Assembly: GCA_002785325.1 (NCBI GenBank)
Contig: PFMH01000020.1
Span: 1 to 11,799, forward strand
Direction: 5' to 3'
DNA from: a bacterium (Candidatus Howlettbacteria) CG_4_10_14_0_8_um_filter_40_9
Lineage (GTDB): Bacteria; Patescibacteriota; CPR2; UBA1875; GCA-2785325
Length of the DNA stretch: 11,799 nt
The notes below the pieces were generated by a model. It did not search any database and was not told where the DNA came from. It saw only the letters and a list, made by a program, of their open reading frames with translations. Within the stretch, counting starts at the first letter, position 1, and the number at the start of each line of letters is the position of its first letter. Shown here in pieces: positions 6,715 through 11,799 of this stretch. A program made the position numbers and the translations under genes.

Positions 6715-7593
6715 TTATTTACGCTTTCTCTTAAACCCCTGCCATGTTACCAAGAGCGGGCTGGCGTTTAGGATAGAAGAGTACGTGCCGGAGAATATAC
6801 CGATAAGGATAGCAAGAACGAAATATTTAGTGGTCTCCCCGCCAAATAAGAATAAGATCAAAAGTATTATCCAGACCAAAAAAGATGTTGAAAGCGTTCG
6901 GGGAAGCATTTCCAAAATGCTTCTATCCACTATCTCTTCAAAACTCTCTCCAGTATTCCTGATCAAATTTTCGCGAATCCTGTCAAATATGACTATCGTA
7001 TCATGAACCGAAAAACCGACGACGGTAAGGATAGCAGTGATAAATAAGATATCGATCTCAACTCCGAAAAAATGTCCGAGGATCGCAAATACTCCAGTAA
7101 CTATCAAAACGTCATGGATAAGAGCGATGATCGCTGCGATCCCAAACTCCCACGAGCTCGCTGGCTTCGGCACTCTGCGAAAAGAGTATGCCACGTAGAA
7201 GACTATGAGAAGCGAGGCCAAAGCAACCGATATAAAAGCATTTCTAGTTATCTCTTTCGATACAGCCGGTCCGACCGTCTCCACTCGAAGTTCCTTCGCC
7301 CCTTCGACCTTATCCAACTCAGCTTTAAAGCTTTTATGAATATTTTCATCGATAAGTTTCGCTCTTATCGTAGCTCCATTTTCGGTAATGGTGATGGTCG
7401 ATCCTTCAATCTTACTTTTTTCGATAAGTTCCTGAATCATCCCTTTGTCTTTTGTCCCTTCGATTTCTATAAGAGTTCCACCGGAAAAGTCGATAGAAGG
7501 TTTGAGTCCCCAAAGTAAAAGCGCGATAGCTCCCGGCGCTATCACTAGGAGGGAAATACTGTACCAAAGTTTTCTGTGTTTAATCGGATTCAT
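6715..7593 (-). CDS. secF: Protein translocase subunit SecF
   Basis: SecF is the membrane partner of SecD. The complex uses the proton gradient to pull exported proteins out of SecYEG on the outer side of the membrane. The 292 residues match the family length (~300). TM1 is about 10-30, followed by IDFSGGT (34-40). The periplasmic P4 domain spans about 41-110, and five further membrane segments lie at about 119-139, 150-172, 178-201, 235-250 and 256-278. The conserved VVGFSVHDTIVIFDRIREN (191-209) carries the intramembrane Asp198; most SecF have SxNDT here, so His197 is a departure. GTYSSI (269-274) is typical. The ATG has an AGGA ribosome-binding site 5 nt upstream (7599-7602). It is separated from secD by an unusually long 195-bp spacer. 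Confidence 0.95.
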   Translation of the reverse strand: MNPIKHRKLWYSISLLVIAPGAIALLLWGLKPSIDFSGGTLIEIEGTKDKGMIQELIEKSKIEGSTITITENGATIRAKLIDENIHKSFKAELDKVEGAKELRVETVGPAVSKEITRNAFISVALASLLIVFYVAYSFRRVPKPASSWEFGIAAIIALIHDVLIVTGVFAILGHFFGVEIDILFITAILTVVGFSVHDTIVIFDRIRENLIRNTGESFEEIVDRSILEMLPRTLSTSFLVWIILLILFLFGGETTKYFVLAILIGIFSGTYSSILNASPLLVTWQGFKRKRK

Positions 7594-7788
7594 GATTATC
7601 CTTTTTAAATAGTTAATTCGTTAACCGTTAATCTTTGTGTTTATAGACATCTCGCTAAAACTGACGCTGGAACAAAAACGCTGTAATTGACGCATGCAAA
7701 CCGCGTTTGTTTTTGCGTATAGTTTTGGCGTCTGTCCTGCGTAATGATTTTCATTCTTAGAATAATTATTTAAACTTAAATTCACAAT
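7594..7788 (-). other. Structured secD-secF spacer
   Basis: The spacer holds no ORF. Inside it ACGCA-TG-CAAAC (7690-7701) pairs with GTTTG-TTTT-TGCGT (7705-7718), an outer GACGC (7663-7667) pairs with GCGTC (7728-7732), and a competing AAAACT (7657-7662)/AGTTTT (7721-7726) pairing is possible. The sequence near secF (about 7610-7632) contains GTTAAC and repeated TTAACG units. It could be an RNA structure setting the SecD:SecF ratio or protecting mRNA, or the relic of an inserted repeat. Neither strand shows a run of U after a hairpin, so a terminator is unlikely. Confidence 0.4.
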
Positions 7789-9057
7789 CTATGCTCTGAA
7801 ATACTTACTTTGCTTCACAAATTTCATCCCCGATATTATATCGATCAATGTCCTTGTCCCCAAAAACGTAGTTAGAAGTCCCATGGCGATACCAAGACCT
7901 AAAACTACAGCAAATCCCCTGACAAGTCCTCCGGCATTGTACAAAATAATACAAATGATAAAACTTACCAGATTGGAGTCTTTGATACTCGGCCATGCCT
8001 TTTGAAATCCGAGATGAGAAGCCAATGAAAATGTACGGCCGTTTCGAAGTTCTTCGCGAATTCTTTCAAATATCAAAACGTCGGTCTCCATCGACATACC
8101 GATAGAAAGTATAAACCCGGCGATACCTCCCATGGTGACAGTGATAGAAAAAAGTTTAAATAAGGTAATCATAAGCGCCAGATAAAGGCCGAGACCCAAG
8201 GTAGAGAATAACCCCAAAATGCGGTAATAAATAAGCATAAAGATAGAAACTATGACGATCGCCAACGCTCCGGCTATCAAACTTTTATTTATAGAGTCCT
8301 TACCCAGAGTCGCCCCAACTGTTCTTTGTTCGACATTCTTTATAGAAACAGGCAAAGCTCCAGCATTTAACTGTATAGCCATTTTTTTGGCGTCCTCGGG
8401 TTTATACTCCCCTGTTATCACCGCCTTCCCTTCAGTTATTTCTGACTGCACCGTAGGAGCGGTCAACATCTCATCGTCGAGAAATATCGCCAGTTGTTTT
8501 CCCAGATTCTTTTTTGTTATTTCGCCAAATAGCTTCTTTCCTTCATCATTGAAAACCAGTGCGATCTGCGGTTTGTTTGTTTGCTGGTCATACTCCATAG
8601 ATGCATTTGCAAGATGTTGTCCGGTAAGAGGGGTGTCTGCAAATCCCTGCCCAGTTTCGTCTATTTCTTTAAACTTCAGCTGTGCTGTTTTCCCGATGAG
8701 ATCCATTGCCTTGTCCACGTCCTTTACCCCTGGCATCTCGATAACTAACCTTCTGGAGTCGCCGAGTTTCGATGTATAGACATTGGGTTCCGATACGCCG
8801 AATGAGTTTACGCGTTTTTCTATATTTGTTTGAAGCGACTGCATCGCCTTTACTTTATCTTCTTCCTTTATCTTTGAAAGATCGGCTTCGTAAACCAAGT
8901 GCGAACCGCCTTGCAGATCGAGCCCGCGCTGGATTTCCAGTTTCTTATTTATTTTTCCTAATTTTAAATCTGGTCCACCCGGGACAGCGGCGACGACCGC
9001 TAGTCCGCCAAGAATCAAAACCAATACAAATTTAAACCATTTCTTTCGCCTTGTCAT
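7789..9057 (-). CDS. secD: Protein translocase subunit SecD
   Basis: SecD works with SecF in proton-driven late steps of Sec export. The 422 residues show TM1 (about 7-25), then RGLDLQGGSHLVYEAD (44-59), the periplasmic P1 domain (about 30-250), NAGALPV (231-237) and TVGATLGKDSI (247-257). Five further membrane segments follow (about 259-278, 281-303, 308-330, 360-378, 380-402). The length is typical of compact SecD (E. coli SecD is larger). In TM4 the usual GMAVDANVLIFER reads GMSMETDVLIFER (320-332): the proton-path Asp is Glu324 and the following Asn is Asp326, so acidity is kept but the signature is altered. It is the first gene of secDF, with its own promoter ending 7 nt before the ATG. 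The stop is TAG. Confidence 0.96.
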   Translation of the reverse strand: MTRRKKWFKFVLVLILGGLAVVAAVPGGPDLKLGKINKKLEIQRGLDLQGGSHLVYEADLSKIKEEDKVKAMQSLQTNIEKRVNSFGVSEPNVYTSKLGDSRRLVIEMPGVKDVDKAMDLIGKTAQLKFKEIDETGQGFADTPLTGQHLANASMEYDQQTNKPQIALVFNDEGKKLFGEITKKNLGKQLAIFLDDEMLTAPTVQSEITEGKAVITGEYKPEDAKKMAIQLNAGALPVSIKNVEQRTVGATLGKDSINKSLIAGALAIVIVSIFMLIYYRILGLFSTLGLGLYLALMITLFKLFSITVTMGGIAGFILSIGMSMETDVLIFERIREELRNGRTFSLASHLGFQKAWPSIKDSNLVSFIICIILYNAGGLVRGFAVVLGLGIAMGLLTTFLGTRTLIDIISGMKFVKQSKYFRA

Positions 9058-9064
9058 GAGTAAT

Positions 9065-9093
9065 ATGATAAGGGATTTTGGCGATAGAGTAAA
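9065..9093 (-). promoter_or_regulatory. Promoter of secDF, predicted leaderless
   Basis: On the minus strand TTTACT (9093-9088) and TATCAT (9070-9065) are 17 nt apart, four and five of six consensus bases. Only 7 nt (ATTACTC) separate the -10 box from the secD ATG at 9057, the same geometry as recJ. No Shine-Dalgarno sequence is visible. Confidence 0.65.
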
Positions 9094-9143
9094 GAAATAA
9101 ATCTTGTTTTGTTAAATATTTACTTTGTTATCTGATATGTCGA

Positions 9144-9179
9144 TGCCACTTTAACGTGCGATCGCGCATTAAAGTGGCA
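9144..9179. repeat. Long near-perfect hairpin with a GCGATCGC core
   Basis: TGCCACTTTAA (9144-9154) and TTAAAGTGGCA (9169-9179) pair perfectly over 11 bp. After one C/A mismatch the stem continues GTGC/GCGC (9156-9159 with 9164-9167, one G-U) to a GATC loop. The core contains the palindrome GCGATCGC. It lies between the phosphoribosyltransferase and secD, 51 bp upstream of the secD -35 box. Neither side has a strong U run, so it is a poor intrinsic terminator. A protein-binding site or a repeat is possible. Confidence 0.6.
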
Positions 9180-9194
9180 GCTTATTTTCCCTAA

Positions 9195-9313
9195 GAGCCT
9201 GTTTAAAATCCCATGTTATGCTGAAATATCATAATTTCGAAGTGAAAATTATGATATTTCAGTCTGCAAGCCCGTTTCTTTTAATTTATAGTGAAGAGAT
9301 TTTAAACAGGCCC
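9195..9313. mobile_element. MITE-like element with terminal inverted repeats and an internal hairpin
   Basis: The ends GAGCCTGTTTAAAATC (9195-9210) and GATTTTAAACAGGCCC (9298-9313) are inverted repeats matching 15 of 16, including 14 in a row. Inside, CTGAAATATCATAATTT (9221-9237) and its exact 17-base inverse (9246-9262) form a long hairpin with an 8-nt loop. TAA flanks both ends (9192-9194 and 9314-9316), compatible with a 3-bp target duplication. CCCTAA can also be read on both sides (9189-9194, 9311-9316), leaving a 6-bp alternative. There is no ORF inside. Size, inverted ends and direct flanks fit a non-autonomous transposon; a TNA target would suit some IS5-family subgroups, but that link is an inference. 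Confidence 0.68.
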
Positions 9314-9319
9314 TAACAT

Positions 9320-9952
9320 TTAAAAGATGTTTTTGTGTTTCAAAATATTTACAACTTCCCTATCTTCCACTTGCGGAAAATCTTCATAGAACGCACCTAT
9401 AGCATAAAATAACACGGGTTCTTCCAAATAAATTAATTCATCCACTTCTGATTTTAATTTCTCGATTATATCTTTCAGAATCATCGGTACTGCAAGAACA
9501 ACCTTTGCCGGACTTTTGGACATTACAAATCTGATCGCAGACAAAGTTGTAAGCCCTGTCGCTATCCCATCATCGACGATGATGCAGATCTTATCTTTGA
9601 AATCAGAAGGCGTATCAGCCCCTCTATACGCTTTCAGCCTTCTTTTTATCTCTGCTCTCTGAAGCTTGGCATCTGTCTTTATGTACCTTTCGTATTCCGA
9701 TAATATCCCTGCATCTTTGACAACATCACCATTTTCATCAACCGCTGCGATAGCGTATTCGGGTTCCAAAGGATGGCCGATCTTTCGGGTGACGACGATA
9801 TCTAGCGGCGCATTTAGATATTCTGCAACTTCTTTTGCTACCACTACCCCGCCCCTCGGCACACCAAGAACCAAAATATTTTTCGTTTCTTTATAATAGC
9901 TCAATTGTTTGGCAAGCAATTTCCCCGCCTCTTTTCTATTTTTGAATATCAT
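9320..9952 (-). CDS. Predicted phosphoribosyltransferase (COG1926 type)
   Basis: This cytoplasmic protein has the type I phosphoribosyltransferase fold. The PRPP-binding signature is CIIVDDGIATGLT (123-135), with the acidic pair D127-D128 and the phosphate loop ATGLT. Upstream are VLGVPRGGVVVAKEVA (28-43) and RKIGHPLEPEYAIAAV (56-71), which are characteristic of the uncharacterised COG1926 group rather than of Apt, Hpt, PyrE or ComF. At 210 aa it matches a stand-alone COG1926 domain. The substrate is not known for this group. It appears monocistronic, with the MITE-like element directly after its stop (TAA). The start ATG at 9952 has an AGGA 7 nt upstream, and the same bases form a TGCTAGGAT extended -10 box 6 nt before the ATG, so leadered and leaderless readings compete. 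Confidence 0.9.
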   Translation of the reverse strand: MIFKNRKEAGKLLAKQLSYYKETKNILVLGVPRGGVVVAKEVAEYLNAPLDIVVTRKIGHPLEPEYAIAAVDENGDVVKDAGILSEYERYIKTDAKLQRAEIKRRLKAYRGADTPSDFKDKICIIVDDGIATGLTTLSAIRFVMSKSPAKVVLAVPMILKDIIEKLKSEVDELIYLEEPVLFYAIGAFYEDFPQVEDREVVNILKHKNIF

Positions 9953-9958
9953 AGATTT

Positions 9959-9967
9959 ATCCTAGCA
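9959..9967 (-). promoter_or_regulatory. Possible extended -10 / ribosome-binding site of the phosphoribosyltransferase
   Basis: The minus strand reads TGCTAGGAT and then six bases to the ATG at 9952. TGn plus TAGGAT (four of six) fits an extended -10 box giving a leaderless mRNA, but AGGA inside it would also serve as a Shine-Dalgarno sequence at good spacing. No -35 match is seen at 17 nt. Confidence 0.35.
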
Positions 9968-10096
9968 GATATTTTCACTTCTTTAACTGTTCACAATACC
10001 AATTCATGTCATTCTAGGTGTTCCCGACAATCAGTTCGAAAAAAGAACAATCAAATGAACGAGCATTTGAAAAGATGACTCCGGGTTTCGCGCTTG

Positions 10097-10124
10097 CCCG
10101 CCCGGCCGAAGTCGGTCGGGCGGG
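10097..10124 (+). terminator. Strong GC-rich hairpin followed by a T run
   Basis: CCCGCCCGGCCG (10097-10108) pairs with CGGTCGGGCGGG (10113-10124), 12 bp with one G-U and an AAGT loop. TTGTCATTTTT follows on the plus strand. By shape it is a rho-independent terminator, but no plus-strand gene lies upstream within 3.4 kb. It may end a small RNA or be part of a repeat element. Confidence 0.5.
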
Positions 10125-10240
10125 TTGTCATTTTTCATACTTGAGCGAATTTGATTGTGACGTTTCGAGAATCTGTTTGTCGAAAAGCTTTTTGTTACTT
10201 TTTGGCATCAAAAAGTAGAATACCTAAAATAAATATTACG

Positions 10241-10249
10241 TGTTAAAAT
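10241..10249 (+). promoter_or_regulatory. Extended -10 promoter of priA, predicted leaderless
   Basis: TGTTAAAAT is an extended -10 box (TGn plus TAAAAT, five of six). Six bases follow before the priA ATG at 10256, so transcription should begin at the start codon. No Shine-Dalgarno sequence is present and the -35 region is weak, as is usual with extended -10 promoters. Confidence 0.6.
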
Positions 10250-10255
10250 TACCTT

Positions 10256-11799
10256 ATGAAATACGTAGAAGTCGCTGTGCTGGCACATACAAATGAAAAT
10301 TTCAACACCTTCACTTACTCGACTCCGAAAAATACTATGCTAAAGATCGGACAAGTTGTGAAGGTTCCGTTTCGGAGCAGGGACCTTTATGCTATGGTTC
10401 TTGATTTTACCAAGAAACCTGATTTTGTCACGAAAGAAATATCAAAAACCATAGATATCACCCTTCCGGAGCATTTGATAAAATTAGCTAAATGGATGAA
10501 CGAGTACTACGCCGCTTCGATAAATTCTGTTCTTCGCACCGTCCTGCCATCAGGATTTTATAAGAAAAGAAGAAGTCAAAAATTGGAGATTGGAGATTGG
10601 AGATTGGAGATTAAGAAGAATATTCCTCCACTGACCGCTGATCAGAAAATAGTTTTGGAAAAAATAAATAGCCCAAAGACTAAGAAGCCCTTTCTTCTTT
10701 TCGGCGTCACCGGTTCGGGAAAAACGGAGATATATCTTCGACTTATTGAAAAACAAATTGAAAATGAGAAAGGTTCTATCGTTTTAGTTCCGGAAATAGC
10801 GCTAACACCTCAAACCATTCAACGATTTGAAGAAAGATTTCCCGGCCAAGTAACCGTGCTCCACAGCCACTTAAAGGAAACCGAGAGACAGAGGAACTGG
10901 AATGATATTGCCGAAGGAAGAAAGCTTATCACCGTCGGATCTAGAAGCGCGATATTTGCTCCATATAAAAATCTTGGACTTATAGTGATCGATGAAGAAC
11001 ACGAGGGAAGTTACAAGCAGGAGCAAACTCCGCGCTATGATGCCCTAAAAGTAGCGGAGAAAATATCAGAAACCACAGGGGCAAAACTGATCTTAGGATC
11101 CGCCACGCCAAGAGTAGAGACTTTTTATAAAGCAAAGAACGGCACTTACGAATTGCTCCAATTAAAACAAAGAATCCACGGAGATAAAATGCCGAATGTA
11201 AACGTCGTAGATCTTAGAAAAGAATACAAAGCGGGGAATAAAAGCACTCTCTCTATCCCGCTTCAAAATAAAATTGCTGAAGTCTTGGATCGAGGCAAAA
11301 AGGTCCTGCTTCTCCTAAATAGAAGGGGTTCTTCCACCTATGTTTTTTGCCGAGATTGCGGCTATGTGGAGACTTGCCCGAACTGCGAAATACCTCTCAC
11401 ATTTCATATGAAAAACAATTTTCTTCTCTGCCACCATTGTAACTTCAAAGCCAAGCCCAAGACGACTTGTCCAAACTGCCAAAGCTTAGCCTTCAAATAT
11501 CTCGGCGCTGGCACGCAAAAAGTGGAGCTAGAAGTAAAACAACTTTTTCCTAAAGCCAATGTCTCGAGGATGGATAAAGATACGACTGAAGAGAGAGGCT
11601 CGCATGAGAAAATATATCAGAACTTCGCCGAAGGGAAAACGGACATCATCGTCGGTACTCAGATGATCGCAAAGGGATGGGATATCGGAGATATCGACCT
11701 TGTAGGCGTTGTTGTAGCCGACATCGGACTAAACTTCCCCGATTTTCGCGCAGAAGAAAAAACCTTCTCGCTCTTAACACAAGTAGCAGGAAGAACGGG
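10256..11799 (+). CDS. priA: Primosomal replication-restart helicase PriA, 3' end outside window, no winged-helix domain
   Basis: PriA is the superfamily 2 3'-5' helicase that reloads the replisome at stalled forks. 514 codons are present. The 3'-DNA-binding domain covers about 1-105. Then come LTADQKIVLEKI (126-137), Walker A GVTGSGKTEIYL (150-161), VPEIALTPQ (178-186), TVGSRSAIFAP (226-236), Walker B/DEEH IVIDEEHEGSYKQ (243-255), LGSATP (280-285), and LLLNRRG (352-358). Four cysteine pairs bind two zincs (C365/C368, C374/C377, C392/C395, C405/C408). The last motifs are GTQMIAKGWD (467-476) and QVAGRTG at the window edge. Walker A begins about 75 residues earlier than in E. coli PriA (~224) because only about 20 residues lie where the winged helix should be. 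That linker contains a four-unit heptamer repeat. No partner gene is seen upstream on the same strand. Confidence 0.96.
   Translation, partial: MKYVEVAVLAHTNENFNTFTYSTPKNTMLKIGQVVKVPFRSRDLYAMVLDFTKKPDFVTKEISKTIDITLPEHLIKLAKWMNEYYAASINSVLRTVLPSGFYKKRRSQKLEIGDWRLEIKKNIPPLTADQKIVLEKINSPKTKKPFLLFGVTGSGKTEIYLRLIEKQIENEKGSIVLVPEIALTPQTIQRFEERFPGQVTVLHSHLKETERQRNWNDIAEGRKLITVGSRSAIFAPYKNLGLIVIDEEHEGSYKQEQTPRYDALKVAEKISETTGAKLILGSATPRVETFYKAKNGTYELLQLKQRIHGDKMPNVNVVDLRKEYKAGNKSTLSIPLQNKIAEVLDRGKKVLLLLNRRGSSTYVFCRDCGYVETCPNCEIPLTFHMKNNFLLCHHCNFKAKPKTTCPNCQSLAFKYLGAGTQKVELEVKQLFPKANVSRMDKDTTEERGSHEKIYQNFAEGKTDIIVGTQMIAKGWDIGDIDLVGVVVADIGLNFPDFRAEEKTFSLLTQVAGRT
10583..10610 (+). repeat. Four tandem copies of the 7-bp unit TTGGAGA inside priA
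   Basis: Units occupy 10583-10589, 10590-10596, 10597-10603 and 10604-10610, all identical, followed by a partial TT. They encode LEIGDWRLEI (residues 110-119) in the linker between the DNA-binding and helicase domains. Because 7 is not a multiple of 3, gain or loss of one unit would shift the frame. Confidence 0.9.

Larger units (their letters stand above)
9953..10255. other. Gene-free divergent stretch between the phosphoribosyltransferase and priA
   Basis: The two genes diverge here. An open plus frame (10018-10218) is judged non-coding: its translation is Cys/Ser/Phe-rich with no family resemblance, and it spans the GC-rich hairpin. The stretch contains TCAAATG/CATTTGA (10051-10057/10064-10070), a 9-bp inverted pair CAATCAAAT/ATTTGATTG (10048-10056/10149-10157) flanking the GC-rich hairpin at 10097-10124, and CTTTTTG-GCAT-CAAAAAG (10198-10215). 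The nesting of inverted repeats suggests an inserted repeat or a decayed mobile element. Confidence 0.45.

Noticed and set aside
8252..8779. Long open plus-strand frame (175 codons) opposite secD
   Set aside because: It lies entirely inside secD, whose motifs are unmistakable; the opposite strand is open only because of secD codon use.
6655..10017. The 10-mer GTCATTCTAG shared between about 6655-6664 (minus) and 10008-10017 (plus) as evidence of one repeat family
   Set aside because: A single 10-base match in a window this size is expected by chance and the flanking bases do not align.
10018..10218. Open plus-strand frame of 66 codons upstream of priA
   Set aside because: It crosses the GC-rich hairpin, has a Cys/Ser/Phe-rich translation without family resemblance, and has no ribosome-binding site or promoter of the kind seen at neighbouring genes.

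Overview
The window reads as a piece of a small, AT-rich bacterial genome. It fits Candidate Phyla Radiation/Patescibacteria best, although no rRNA is present to prove it. The signs are a shortened RelA/SpoT homologue, a PriA without the usual winged-helix region, compact operons with little spacing, poorly conserved small proteins, and -10 boxes placed directly in front of start codons. The code is standard: hisS ends in TGA, relA and secD in TAG, and recJ, secF and the phosphoribosyltransferase in TAA. This excludes the TGA=Gly recoding of Gracilibacteria/Absconditabacteria.

Layout. (1) 1-~480: a nearly complete IS200-type transposase (tnpA) and its right-end hairpin, with no tnpB. (2) ~439-1008, minus: remains of a gene with a JAMM/MPN-like HxHP...S..D motif, cut off by the IS and also broken by an in-frame TAG. 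(3) 1030-6081, minus: recJ, relA/spoT (1-nt overlap TAATG), a 213-bp repeat-like AT-rich spacer, hisS and an 88-aa two-helix membrane protein that leads into the broken gene. (4) 6131-6600, plus: a small coiled-coil-like ORF overlapping a hydrophobic ORF in the -1 frame, then a hairpin terminator where it converges with secDF. (5) 6715-9057, minus: secD and secF as separate genes with a structured 195-bp spacer. (6) 9058-9319: a long near-perfect hairpin and a ~119-bp MITE-like element. (7) 9320-9952, minus: a COG1926-type phosphoribosyltransferase. (8) 9953-10255: a gene-free stretch with a GC-rich hairpin. (9) 10256-end, plus: priA, running off the window.

Functionally this is housekeeping: single-strand exonuclease and replication restart (RecJ, PriA), the stringent response (RelA/SpoT), histidyl-tRNA charging (HisS) and Sec export (SecDF). 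Accessory DNA (IS200, a MITE-like element, AT-rich repeats) sits in the gaps. A recurring feature is that genes heading transcription units (recJ, secD, priA and perhaps the phosphoribosyltransferase) have a -10 box ending 6-7 nt before the start codon, which predicts leaderless mRNAs. The operon-internal genes secF and the broken JAMM-like gene instead have AGGA ribosome-binding sites.

I did not find a convincing new multi-gene system. The best leads are the doubly broken JAMM-like gene, the frameshifted or overlapping small-protein locus at 6131-6513, the heptamer tandem repeat inside priA, the MITE-like element and the leaderless promoter pattern.
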